NCBI GenBank assembly: GCA_017438865.1
Contig: JAFRUN010000044.1
Location: forward strand, 1 to 64,000
DNA: 64,000 nt
Direction: 5' to 3'
From: Clostridia bacterium
GTDB taxonomy: Bacteria; Bacillota; Clostridia; Christensenellales; CAG-138
Under the pieces are notes generated by a model. The model had not been told where the DNA came from. It did no database searches and saw nothing but the letters and a program-made list of their open reading frames with translations. The first letter of the stretch is position 1. Each line of letters starts with the position of its first letter. Made by a program: the position numbers and the translations under genes. Of this stretch, positions 17,270 to 25,113 are shown one piece after another.

Positions 17270-17298
17270 ATTATAACACACCGCCTGATATCCCGCAA
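17270..17298 (-). promoter_or_regulatory. Promoter of the SGNH lipoprotein, probably leaderless
   Basis: On the minus strand TTGCGG, 17 bp, TATAAT, then seven bases to the ATG, the same geometry as the M15 gene. Confidence 0.72.
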
Positions 17299-17305
17299 GC
17301 GCATC

Positions 17306-17333
17306 AAAAAAGAGCCGCAGATGCGGCTCTTTC
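17306..17333 (-). terminator. Terminator of pepF
   Basis: On the minus strand AAAGAGCCGC-ATCT-GCGGCTCTTTTTTG, ten bases past the pepF stop codon. Confidence 0.87.
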
Positions 17334-17342
17334 CGGATACCG

Positions 17343-19124
17343 TTACAGTTCTTTGAGGAGCGCCCGAAGTTCGCGCACGGAGTCGCCGAAGACCTTCAGG
17401 GCGTCCTTGACGGGCTGCGGGCTGGTGAGATCGACGCCCGCGAGCTTCAGCTCGTTCAGCGGATAGTCGCTGCCGCCAGTGGTGAGGAATTTAAGATATC
17501 CCTCGGCGTCGCCGGTCTCGAAGATGTGCGACGCGATCGCGACCGCGCTCGAGAATCCGGTTGCGTACTGGAAGACGTAGAACGCGGTGTAGAAGTGCGG
17601 GATATACGCCCATTCGTAGGCGATGTTCTCCGGTACCTCCGCGCCTTCGTAGTAGAGTTCGACGAGCGAGCGATAGATGCTTGTCAGCTTTTCCGCGGTC
17701 AGCGGCTCGCCGTTCTGGTACGCTTCGTGCGCTTTGCGCTCGAACTCCGCGAACAGCGTCTGACGGAACAGCGTCGTGCGGAAGCCCTCGAGGAAATGAT
17801 TCAAAACGTACGCGCGGCGCGCCTTATCGGTTTCGGTCGCGAGGAGGTACTTGGTCAGAAGCACCTCGTTGACCGTGGAGGCAACCTCCGCGACGAAGAT
17901 GCAGTAGTCGTGGTTCATATAGTCCTGCGTGTGGTCGGACTTATAGGAATGCATGGAGTGACCGAGCTCGTGCGCCATGGTGTATGCGTCGTCGAGCGCG
18001 TCGGTGTAGTTCAGAAGCACGTAGGGATGCACGCCGAATACGCCGCAGGAGAACGCGCCGCTGCGCTTGCCCTTGTTCTCGTAAACGTCCATCCAGTTCT
18101 CGGTGTACGCCTTGTCCAGAAGCGCCTGATAGCCCTCGCCGAGCGGCAGCGTCGCCGCCTTGACGAGCTTCTTCGCTTCTTCGAACGGGACCTTGAACTC
18201 CACGTCCTTGACCATCGGGCAGTAGAGATCGTACATATCGATCTTCTCAAGACCGAGCGCTTCCTTGCGGAGCTCCAGATATTCGCGCATGGTGGGGAGA
18301 CTGTCGTGCGCCGCTTCGATCAGACTGTCGTACACCGACACCGGAATGTTGTTGCGGAACAGCGCCGCCTCGCATGCGCTCGAGAATCCGCGGACGTTCG
18401 CCATGAACTGGTCCTGCTTTACGTTGCCGCCGTACAGCGCCGCGAACGTGTTGATGTACTTCTTATATGTGCCGAACATGGCGTTGAACGCTTCTTCACG
18501 GACCGCGCGGACCGGGCTTTCGCGGAACACGCCGAAATTGCCCGCGGTAAGCTGGACTTCATTGCCCTCCGCGTCGTGGACTTTCGGCAGCTCCATGTCG
18601 ACGTTCGTCAGCATCTCGTATGCGTCCTGCGGCGCCTGCGCGGCGTCGCCCATCATCGCCAGCATGCGCTCGCGCTGCGCGTCGAGCGTATGTGCGCGGC
18701 TGCGGGTGAGGTTTTCAATATAGAAGTGGTAGGGCTTCATCTCTTCCGGCGCGAGGAACGCATTGAGCGTCTCCTCGGGGATCGCGAGGATCTCCGGATC
18801 CATGAACGCGAGAGCGGAGGAAAACTGCACGTACGCGCTCGTCGCTCTGCCGTTCATTTCCTGATGCTTCGGATCGGAACCGTCGGCGGACAGGTGCAGC
18901 ATCGCGTAGATATATGCCTTTTCAAGCCGCTGACCGATCTCATAGACCGTGTCGATGCCCGCCTTGAACGCTTCGCGCGAGGTGCCGAGCGTGCCTTCGA
19001 TCGCCGCGATCTTCGGAAGATCCGCAACGCAGCGGTTCAGCTCCGCTTCCCAGACCTCGTCGCTTGCGTACATGTGCGTAAAGTCCCACTGGAATTTCGG
19101 ATCCATGTCTTTTCTTGCCTGCAT
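17343..19124 (-). CDS. pepF: Oligoendopeptidase F (M3 metallopeptidase)
   Basis: A 593-aa M3B zinc peptidase of normal length. The HExxH motif is in TMAHELGHSMHS (about residues 388-399) and the downstream Glu-containing EVAST segment completes the zinc site. It hydrolyses oligopeptides of about 7-17 residues in the cytosol. GGAG lies eight bases before the ATG at 19124. A sigma-A-type promoter (TGGACA-17-TATACT) lies just upstream, directly after the small wHTH gene, and a strong terminator follows. Confidence 0.96.
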   Translation of the reverse strand: MQARKDMDPKFQWDFTHMYASDEVWEAELNRCVADLPKIAAIEGTLGTSREAFKAGIDTVYEIGQRLEKAYIYAMLHLSADGSDPKHQEMNGRATSAYVQFSSALAFMDPEILAIPEETLNAFLAPEEMKPYHFYIENLTRSRAHTLDAQRERMLAMMGDAAQAPQDAYEMLTNVDMELPKVHDAEGNEVQLTAGNFGVFRESPVRAVREEAFNAMFGTYKKYINTFAALYGGNVKQDQFMANVRGFSSACEAALFRNNIPVSVYDSLIEAAHDSLPTMREYLELRKEALGLEKIDMYDLYCPMVKDVEFKVPFEEAKKLVKAATLPLGEGYQALLDKAYTENWMDVYENKGKRSGAFSCGVFGVHPYVLLNYTDALDDAYTMAHELGHSMHSYKSDHTQDYMNHDYCIFVAEVASTVNEVLLTKYLLATETDKARRAYVLNHFLEGFRTTLFRQTLFAEFERKAHEAYQNGEPLTAEKLTSIYRSLVELYYEGAEVPENIAYEWAYIPHFYTAFYVFQYATGFSSAVAIASHIFETGDAEGYLKFLTTGGSDYPLNELKLAGVDLTSPQPVKDALKVFGDSVRELRALLKEL

Positions 19125-19154
19125 GTTCGTTTCTCCTTTGTTTTATTCGGAAAC

Positions 19155-19183
19155 AGTATACCGCGTTTCAGATGCTTTGTCCA
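19155..19183 (-). promoter_or_regulatory. Promoter of pepF
   Basis: On the minus strand TGGACA, 17 bp, TATACT, about 30 bases before the start codon. Confidence 0.65.
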
Positions 19184-19186
19184 CAG

Positions 19187-19429
19187 TCAAGGCGTATTTT
19201 TCAGCGAATACGCCGTCTGCCGTCCGCGCCGGATGCCCACGACCGGGAGCCCGTACTGCCGCAAAAGCCGGAGATCGTCCGACACGCTCTTGCGTTCGGC
19301 GGAGATCCCGCGCTCCGCGAGCTTGCATAAAAGCTCGCGCATCGTGATCGCGCGTCCCTCCTTCCGCGTCTGCTCCAGGATATCCTTCACATACAGGATC
19401 TTCAGTTTTCCGTCCGAATGCTTTGCCAT
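19187..19429 (-). CDS. Small winged-HTH protein, WYL-regulator-like N-terminus only
   Basis: An 80-aa DNA-binding protein: helix-turn-helix (ITMRELLCKLAERGISAERKSV) and a beta wing (GLPVVGIRRGRQTAYSL), matching the N-terminal domain of WYL-type regulators but without the WYL domain. AGGAGG eight bases before the ATG marks a real gene. Nothing in frame after the stop looks like a lost WYL domain; downstream is the pepF promoter. It may be a stand-alone short regulator or an old remnant. Target unknown; pepF and itself are candidates by position. Confidence 0.72.
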   Translation of the reverse strand: MAKHSDGKLKILYVKDILEQTRKEGRAITMRELLCKLAERGISAERKSVSDDLRLLRQYGLPVVGIRRGRQTAYSLKNTP

Positions 19430-19493
19430 ACAAAAGCCCTCCTTTCCGGTCTTTCGGGATCAGTATCGCATGATATCTGTCCCATAAACCGGA

Positions 19494-19522
19494 AAGAAAA
19501 AGCTCCCCGCAAAGGGAGCTTC
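19494..19522 (-). terminator. Terminator of the ABC exporter operon
   Basis: On the minus strand AAGCTCCC-TTTGC-GGGGAGCTTTTTC, ten bases past the permease stop codon. Confidence 0.85.
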
Positions 19523-19532
19523 ATAAGGATGT

Positions 19533-20786
19533 TTATTCGTGCCGAAGCGCTTCGATCGGATCGAGACGCGCCGCGCGGTATGCGGGGATCGCGCCGAAGA
19601 ACATGCCGATGATGAACGAGAATACGACGGTCGCGGCGACGATGTACCAGCTGATGAAGATCGGCACGCCGGACATCTTGGAAATGCCGTAGGCAAGCCC
19701 GATCCCGACGAGCACGCCGAGAATGCCGCCGAGGCAGGTCAGCACGCCCGCTTCGATCAGGAACTGCGCCGAAATGCGCCGCCTGCGCGCGCCGAGCGCT
19801 TTTTTCAGACCGATCTCCGGCGTGCGCTCGGTGACCGACACCAACATGATGTTCATGACGCCGATGCCGCCGACGATCAGCGAAATGCCCGCGACCAGGA
19901 TGAGCTGGCGGTTCGTGGCGCTCGAAAGCTCCTGCAGGTTTTTCGCCTGCTCCAGAAGGTCCTCGCTCTTATAGCGGACCTCGGGGTTCTCCTTCTGGAT
20001 CGTTCCGTTCAGGATCTCCTCGGCTTTTCTGCCCGCCGCCGTCATGGAATCGGTGTCCACGGCGCGGATCACGAGCGAGCGCGGCTCGTCGTAGCGGAAC
20101 AGCACCGGCCAGGTGGAGAACGGGATCAGCACCTTTCCGCCGGTCGACTGGTTATAGGTGAAGTATTCGTCGAGCGTGCTCACCGTGGGACGAAAGTCCG
20201 ACGCGCGCGTGAACTCGCCGATCACGATGTACGGCTCGCCGCAGATGTCGATGGATTCGCCGACCGGATTCGCGCCGGAGAACAGCGCGGCGGAGACGGT
20301 CTCGTCGATCATCGCGACCTTGCGGAAGCGGTCGCTGTCGCTGTCCGTAAAGCCGCGTCCGATGCGCACGGTGTAGCCGTACACGGAAAGATACGAGCTG
20401 TCCACGCCGTAGACCGTGCCGGCGCTCAGCGCTTTGCCGCCGCTGCGGATCTGTCCGTAGGCGTCGCGCTGCGCGTAATACGCCGCGGACGCGACCGCAG
20501 GCACGGCGCGGATCTCTTCAAGCGTGTCGTTCGTCAGCGGCGGGATGTAGTCCGGCGGCGTGCTCCATGCGCTCTCGAACGGATAATCGCCCTGATACAG
20601 GCGAACGGTCACGACGTTCGAGCCGGAGCCGACCAGGTTCTGCTTGATCTGCTCGTTCGTGCCCATGATCGTGGAGGAGATCGCAATGATGCTCGCGATG
20701 CCGATGATGATGCCGAGCATCGTCAGCGCGCTTCTCAGTTTGTGGGAGCGAATGCCGTCGAAGGCCTCGCGGAAGTTTTCCAGCAT
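19533..20786 (-). CDS. ABC transporter permease, MacB/YknZ-like
   Basis: A 417-aa MacB/FtsX-type permease: N-terminal transmembrane helix (about 19-40, LTMLGIIIGIASIIAI), an extracellular MacB_PCD domain, then three C-terminal helices, with the coupling motif RTPEIGLKKALGARRRRI after the second helix. Last gene of the operon MFP-ATPase-MFP-permease. In monoderms related YknXYZ-type systems export peptides or antimicrobials or protect against them. GGAGG seven bases before the ATG; 12 bases separate it from the second MFP gene. Confidence 0.92.
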   Translation of the reverse strand: MLENFREAFDGIRSHKLRSALTMLGIIIGIASIIAISSTIMGTNEQIKQNLVGSGSNVVTVRLYQGDYPFESAWSTPPDYIPPLTNDTLEEIRAVPAVASAAYYAQRDAYGQIRSGGKALSAGTVYGVDSSYLSVYGYTVRIGRGFTDSDSDRFRKVAMIDETVSAALFSGANPVGESIDICGEPYIVIGEFTRASDFRPTVSTLDEYFTYNQSTGGKVLIPFSTWPVLFRYDEPRSLVIRAVDTDSMTAAGRKAEEILNGTIQKENPEVRYKSEDLLEQAKNLQELSSATNRQLILVAGISLIVGGIGVMNIMLVSVTERTPEIGLKKALGARRRRISAQFLIEAGVLTCLGGILGVLVGIGLAYGISKMSGVPIFISWYIVAATVVFSFIIGMFFGAIPAYRAARLDPIEALRHE

Positions 20787-20798
20787 ATCGCGCCCTCC

Positions 20799-22637
20799 TT
20801 ACCAGCCGTAGTAGAAGCCGCCCTTCGCGTCCTCGACCGGACTGCCTTCTTTGCAGTTCTTGTCGTAGGGGAACGCGATGCGGTCCTCGGGGGTGATCGG
20901 CATGCCGATGAGCTCCACATATTCGTTCATGCGGCTGCCGGTCTTTACGACGCGTTTCTCGAGCGCGTCGCCGTTTGCGACGAACACGCAGGTCTCGCCG
21001 TCGATCTCGCGTAAAAACGCCTCGTGCAGATAGATCGTGCCCTGCTCATAGAGCGAGGAGAAGTTCGAGAACTCGATATACTCGCCGATGCCGGGAACGA
21101 CGCCCCCCGTGACGTCGAGCACCAGAAGGTAGCCGGAAGAGTTCGGGTTGCCGCTGCCGGAGTAGTTCGTGCTGACCGGCATCGTGCCGACCTTGCTGAC
21201 GCATGCGGTCACGTTTTTCTGCAGCTGATAGGAGAAGCCGGAAAGCTCGGTCCCGACCGGATATTCGGAAAGCTCGTCTTCGCCGACGAGTACGCTGATG
21301 TGCAGCCCCGAGCCGCCGCGGATCTCCACAAGGATATCGCCGTTTGCGGCCTCATCCGGCTGCTTCACCTGCATGACCGTGCCGTTGACCTCGGAGAACA
21401 GGATGCCGTCCAGACCGCTGCGCTGCGCCTTTTCGATGTCGAGCACAAGCTGGCGGTAGCGAAGCTCATCCTCGCGGATGCCGTTCGCGATCTCGTTGGC
21501 GTACGCCTCGCGCTGCGCCTTCGTCATACCGCCGCCTCCGCCGTAATACGGCGTGGGCGTGGGCTTCGGCGTTGCGGTCTCACCCGGTTCAAGGGTGCCG
21601 TCCGGCGTGGGCGAAGGGGTAGGCGTCGGTGTGGGCGTCGGCGTCGGTGTGGGCGTCGGCGTGGGGGTGGGCGTGGGCGTCGGCGTAGGCGTCGGCGTCG
21701 GAGCGGGTTTTACGGAGGTGACGAACGAGAATGCACCGTCCGGCGTGAACCGGAGCTCAACCGTGAACCGTTCCGCCTTGAGCGTCACATACCAGTCGCG
21801 CATCAGCTCCGCGGCTTTTTCGCGCTGCGATGCCAGAAACGCATTCGGAACCCTTGCGCCGGAGCCGTAGGAATAGACGATCGGATCGGACGCGCTGCCG
21901 TTGCCGCTTTTCGGATGCTCGAGATCCGCGACGCCGGCGTCGTTTTCGACCTTGACCGACAGCGTGAGTGCGCCGTCCGGCGCCGCCGAGATCAGGATCT
22001 CCGCCTCGGGCTGCACGATCCGCGCATAGACCGCCGTTCCGCGCTCCGCCGCCAGAGTGATCAGCGACTGCAGGAAAGTATCGGTCACGCGGTCGTTTGC
22101 GCCGATCTCATATACGAACGGATCGGTCTGCGAACCGCTGCCGCCGACGGCCGAATGCAGATCGGGCAGGATCCGGCCGGAAAGATCGAAGATCCTGCCG
22201 CGGCGCGGCGCCGCGGTCGGCGTGGGCGTCAGAAGCGGGTTCTCGTAATCGACGCGGGCGTATCGCCTGTACTCCGCGTACTCCGAGCGCAGCTTGTTTT
22301 CGAGCTTGATAAGCTCCAGCTTGTTTTCTTCAAAGGAGAGCTCGGCGCGCGTCGCGTCGTAGCGCAGCAGAGGATCGCCCACGGTGACGGTATCGCCGGG
22401 CTTCACAAGGATCTCCAGAACGTTGCGGTCGGCGCTTTTCAGAACGACCTGCGACGCGTCCGAAGTCACGATGCCGTAAAGGTACGTCTGGTTCGGCATA
22501 TACGACATCATCCACTGCATGGCGGGATAGACCTCGCAGGGCGGAACCTTGCGGAATTTCAGGTATGCAAAGACGCCGCCGGCAAGCAAACCGATGCAAA
22601 GAACACAGGCAATGATGATCTTCAAAGCACGTTTCAT
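20799..22637 (-). CDS. Membrane-fusion (HlyD/MacA-like) protein with Pro-Thr linker and duplicated domain
   Basis: A 612-aa exporter adaptor. N-terminal anchor (about 5-25), biotinyl-lipoyl half ([21 protein letters not shown]), then, where a helical hairpin is usual, a large insert with two related segments ([14 protein letters not shown] and [14 protein letters not shown]) and a PT-repeat of about 30 residues, followed by a return helix with a coiled-coil look ([24 protein letters not shown]), the second lipoyl half ([16 protein letters not shown]) and beta-barrel domains. It overlaps the ATPase gene by four bases (ATGA). It is the second MFP of the operon, and much longer than YknX (about 380 aa). 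Confidence 0.85.
   Translation of the reverse strand: MKRALKIIIACVLCIGLLAGGVFAYLKFRKVPPCEVYPAMQWMMSYMPNQTYLYGIVTSDASQVVLKSADRNVLEILVKPGDTVTVGDPLLRYDATRAELSFEENKLELIKLENKLRSEYAEYRRYARVDYENPLLTPTPTAAPRRGRIFDLSGRILPDLHSAVGGSGSQTDPFVYEIGANDRVTDTFLQSLITLAAERGTAVYARIVQPEAEILISAAPDGALTLSVKVENDAGVADLEHPKSGNGSASDPIVYSYGSGARVPNAFLASQREKAAELMRDWYVTLKAERFTVELRFTPDGAFSFVTSVKPAPTPTPTPTPTPTPTPTPTPTPTPTPTPTPSPTPDGTLEPGETATPKPTPTPYYGGGGGMTKAQREAYANEIANGIREDELRYRQLVLDIEKAQRSGLDGILFSEVNGTVMQVKQPDEAANGDILVEIRGGSGLHISVLVGEDELSEYPVGTELSGFSYQLQKNVTACVSKVGTMPVSTNYSGSGNPNSSGYLLVLDVTGGVVPGIGEYIEFSNFSSLYEQGTIYLHEAFLREIDGETCVFVANGDALEKRVVKTGSRMNEYVELIGMPITPEDRIAFPYDKNCKEGSPVEDAKGGFYYGW
21607..21705 (-). repeat. Pro-Thr repeat tract in MFP gene
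   Basis: About sixteen 6-bp units (gtgggc, gtcggc and variants on the plus strand) coding alternating Thr-Pro. Likely length-variable through slippage. Confidence 0.8.
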
Positions 22638-23311
22638 ATGCGGTCGCCTCCCGAAAGAACGCCGTCATAGATGTGCAGCATGCGCTTTGCGCGTTCCGCG
22701 ACGGCGTGTTCGTGCGTGATCATGATGATCGACATCCCGCGCGCGTGGAGCGCGTCGAAGATGTCCATGATCTGCTGACCGGACTTCGAATCCAGCGCGC
22801 CGGTCGGTTCGTCGGCAAGCAGCAGCTTCGGCCGCGTGCAGATCGCCCGCGCGATCGCCACGCGCTGGCATTGTCCGCCGGAAAGCTGCGTGGGATAGAA
22901 GTTCATGCGGTCCTTGAGCCCGACCTCCAGAAGCGCCTGTTCCGCGCGTTCGCGGCGTTCGCGCTTCGGCACGTCGCCGTACATCAGCGGCAGAGCGACG
23001 TTTTCCCATGCGCGGCGGCGCTGCAGAAGATGGAACGACTGAAACACGAACCCGATCTTTTCGTTGCGGATACGCGCCATCTTGGTGTCGGACGCGCGGC
23101 TGTTGTCGACGTCCTCGAAGTAATAGGTGCCCTTTGTGGGCGTATCGAGATACCCGAGAATGTTCATCAGCGTCGACTTGCCGGAGCCGGACGGGCCCAT
23201 GATCGCGTAGTATTCGCCTTCGTGCATGGCAAAATTGACGTCGTGCAGCACCGGAACGGGATGATCGGCGGTGCCGTATGTTTTTTCGATGTGTTCGAGA
23301 CGGATCAGCAT
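22634..23311 (-). CDS. ABC transporter ATP-binding protein, LolD/MacB-type
   Basis: A 225-aa ATPase of the LolD/YknY class. Walker [10 protein letters not shown] (39-47), signature [14 protein letters not shown] and Walker [13 protein letters not shown] are intact, with the H-loop in MITHEH. The ATG at 23311 has GGAGG five bases upstream; an in-frame extension upstream is only the overlap with the preceding gene. It follows the first MFP directly and overlaps the second MFP by four bases, so it is translationally coupled within the exporter operon. Confidence 0.95.
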   Translation of the reverse strand: MLIRLEHIEKTYGTADHPVPVLHDVNFAMHEGEYYAIMGPSGSGKSTLMNILGYLDTPTKGTYYFEDVDNSRASDTKMARIRNEKIGFVFQSFHLLQRRRAWENVALPLMYGDVPKRERRERAEQALLEVGLKDRMNFYPTQLSGGQCQRVAIARAICTRPKLLLADEPTGALDSKSGQQIMDIFDALHARGMSIIMITHEHAVAERAKRMLHIYDGVLSGGDRI

Positions 23312-23312
23312 A

Positions 23313-24659
23313 TCATCCTCCGAACGCGGGATCGACGCTGAACGAAACGATGTCTTCGCCGTCCTCGCCGAAGTCGATAAAACCGGACGGCTTGTCGGGC
23401 ACGACGCTGTCAAAGCCGAAGGATTCGTCGATTTCAAATCCGGCCGGTTCTTCGACGGGGAGCATACCGTTTTCGGCAGGATCCGCGAACATCGTCTCCG
23501 TTGCGAGCATGCCCGCGCGCACGGTGTCGTCCGGGAACGCGATGCGGTCCTTCAGCGTCAGTCCGCCGACGATCTCATAGCATTCGGTCTCTTCGGAATA
23601 CGCGCCGACGGTCACGCGGCGCTTTTCCATGCGTCCGTTCGCGTCCGCCGCCCACACGAAGAAGCCGCCGTCCTCTTCGATCAGAAACGCCGCGGGCAGC
23701 ATCAGCGCGGAGCTTTCGGATTCGTCGGTGTTCAGGTCGATCAGCACATGCTGACCGATCAGCAGCCCTTCGATGCTCTCCGGTTCCACATAAAACGCAT
23801 ACTTGCTGGCGCGTTCGCCGCCGTCGTAATAGATGCCCGCCTGCGATTCACCCGACGTCGATTCGGTATCGACGCGATAGATCGTGCCGCGGTAAACGGT
23901 GTCGTCCACGCGCGAGCGGATGAGCACCGGCATGCCCGGGAACAGCGTGTAGATCGTCTGCTCGTTCACGGTGCCCTTCACACAGAACGCCGTGCCCGCG
24001 ATGATCGTGATGTAGGCGCTGCTGCCGCTGCCGGAATAGCCGAACGGATCGCTCGAGCCGGAATCGTCGCGCACGGAGCGCACCGTCCCCGTAACGGGGG
24101 AGAAGACCGTGCTCGCGTCGATCAGCTCCTGCATTTCCTCCGCCTTGCGCTGTTTGTCCGCAAGCTCGTATTCGCCCTTGCGAATGTCCAGCTCGACGGT
24201 CTGAATGTCGAGCTCAATCCCGTAGCGGTCCTTTTCCTTCGCCTTTTCGAGCCGTTTTTTGAGCGAGGCGAGCTGACTGCGGTTGGTCCGCAGCTTGTTT
24301 TCGATGCCGGTGATGTCGATCAGGATCTGCGCGTGCGACAGCTTCAGATCGTCCACGTCGTAACGGAACAGCGGATCGCCTTCGTTCACCTTGCTGCCGG
24401 CGGTCACGAAGCATTCCTTGACGGTCATGTCGGCGGACGGATTGACATCGATGACGTCCTTTGCCTCCACGATGCCGTTGTACTGCGCGTAAAGACCGAC
24501 GGTTCCCATGCCGGTGACCGCCGCCACGGACTGCACATACGCCGTGCCTTCGTCGCCGCCGTTTCTGCGCTGATAGAAGTAGTAAACGCCGCCGCCCAGC
24601 AAGGTCAGCACCAGTAGGATCACGATGATCCGTACCCAACCTCTGCGTTTCTTTTTCAT
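23313..24659 (-). CDS. Membrane-fusion (HlyD/MacA/YknX-like) protein, first of two
   Basis: A 448-aa adaptor: basic N-terminus and a transmembrane helix (about 10-27), first lipoyl half (AQYNGIVEAKDVIDVNPSADM), coiled-coil hairpin (SLKKRLEKAKEKDR...), a DSGSSDPFGYSGSG insert like the segments of the second MFP, and beta-barrel/membrane-proximal parts. The ATG at 24659 has GAGGTG four bases upstream and is followed by KKKRRGW. First gene of the exporter operon, about 90 bases after the terminator of the SAM-clan riboswitch, which should control it. Confidence 0.88.
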   Translation of the reverse strand: MKKKRRGWVRIIVILLVLTLLGGGVYYFYQRRNGGDEGTAYVQSVAAVTGMGTVGLYAQYNGIVEAKDVIDVNPSADMTVKECFVTAGSKVNEGDPLFRYDVDDLKLSHAQILIDITGIENKLRTNRSQLASLKKRLEKAKEKDRYGIELDIQTVELDIRKGEYELADKQRKAEEMQELIDASTVFSPVTGTVRSVRDDSGSSDPFGYSGSGSSAYITIIAGTAFCVKGTVNEQTIYTLFPGMPVLIRSRVDDTVYRGTIYRVDTESTSGESQAGIYYDGGERASKYAFYVEPESIEGLLIGQHVLIDLNTDESESSALMLPAAFLIEEDGGFFVWAADANGRMEKRRVTVGAYSEETECYEIVGGLTLKDRIAFPDDTVRAGMLATETMFADPAENGMLPVEEPAGFEIDESFGFDSVVPDKPSGFIDFGEDGEDIVSFSVDPAFGG

Positions 24660-24750
24660 AGGACACCTCGATTCAGACTCTCTTTTCATAATACCGCGCG
24701 GCGAGCGGTTTCGTCGCGGCGCTTTAAAATATATTTCTTCCCGCCGGAAG

Positions 24751-24876
24751 AAAAAAGTCCCGATCGCATTGACCGGGACGGTATTTTTTGACATGCCATC
24801 GTCAAGCATTAGCACCTTACTGAGGCAGGTTGCTGTGCGGTCACGGAGCTTGTCTCTCGCGCACTCTGGATGGCAT
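24751..24876 (-). promoter_or_regulatory. SAM-clan (S-box-like) riboswitch with intrinsic terminator
   Basis: Read on the minus strand, the aptamer (24876-24793) closes with an 8-bp P1 AUGCCAUC/GAUGGCAU. Inside are S-box landmarks in order: AGAG, GAGAGAC, GCUCC-GUGA, GCAACC and AAGGUGCUAAU. A P4 arm is missing or minimal, so it may be a SAM-I/IV-type variant. The expression platform is a terminator at 24779-24751 (GTCCCG/CGGGAC plus six T). The P1 3' strand CGAUGGCAU can instead pair, 8 of 9, with AUGCGAUCG in the terminator loop and arm, giving an antiterminator. SAM binding should therefore switch the exporter operon off. Confidence 0.78.
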
Positions 24877-24880
24877 ACCG

Positions 24881-24909
24881 AGTATAACGCCGTACATCGG
24901 AAAATGCAA
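24881..24909 (-). promoter_or_regulatory. Promoter of the riboswitch-exporter transcript
   Basis: On the minus strand TTGCAT, 17 bp, TATACT, with the predicted start four to seven bases before P1 of the aptamer. The rest of the gap up to 25113 shows no further signal. Confidence 0.8.
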
Positions 24910-25113
24910 ACGAAATATGAATATTTTTCGTGGATTTTACATTCAAAAACCCGAAAAATCATGCAGAACCGGCGCATAACGGGGTATACACCGTTTGCAG
25001 GAATATACAGGATCAGGCGGAATATTCAGCCGCGCCGCGCTCTTTCGACACACGGATCCGCAGTGTGACGCCTGCATAACACGTTTCCTTCCGGGGGACA
25101 GAAACGTCGCTCC

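Noticed and set aside
21607-21705. Possible CRISPR or satellite repeat
   Set aside because: Units are 6 bp without spacers and are in frame coding Thr-Pro.
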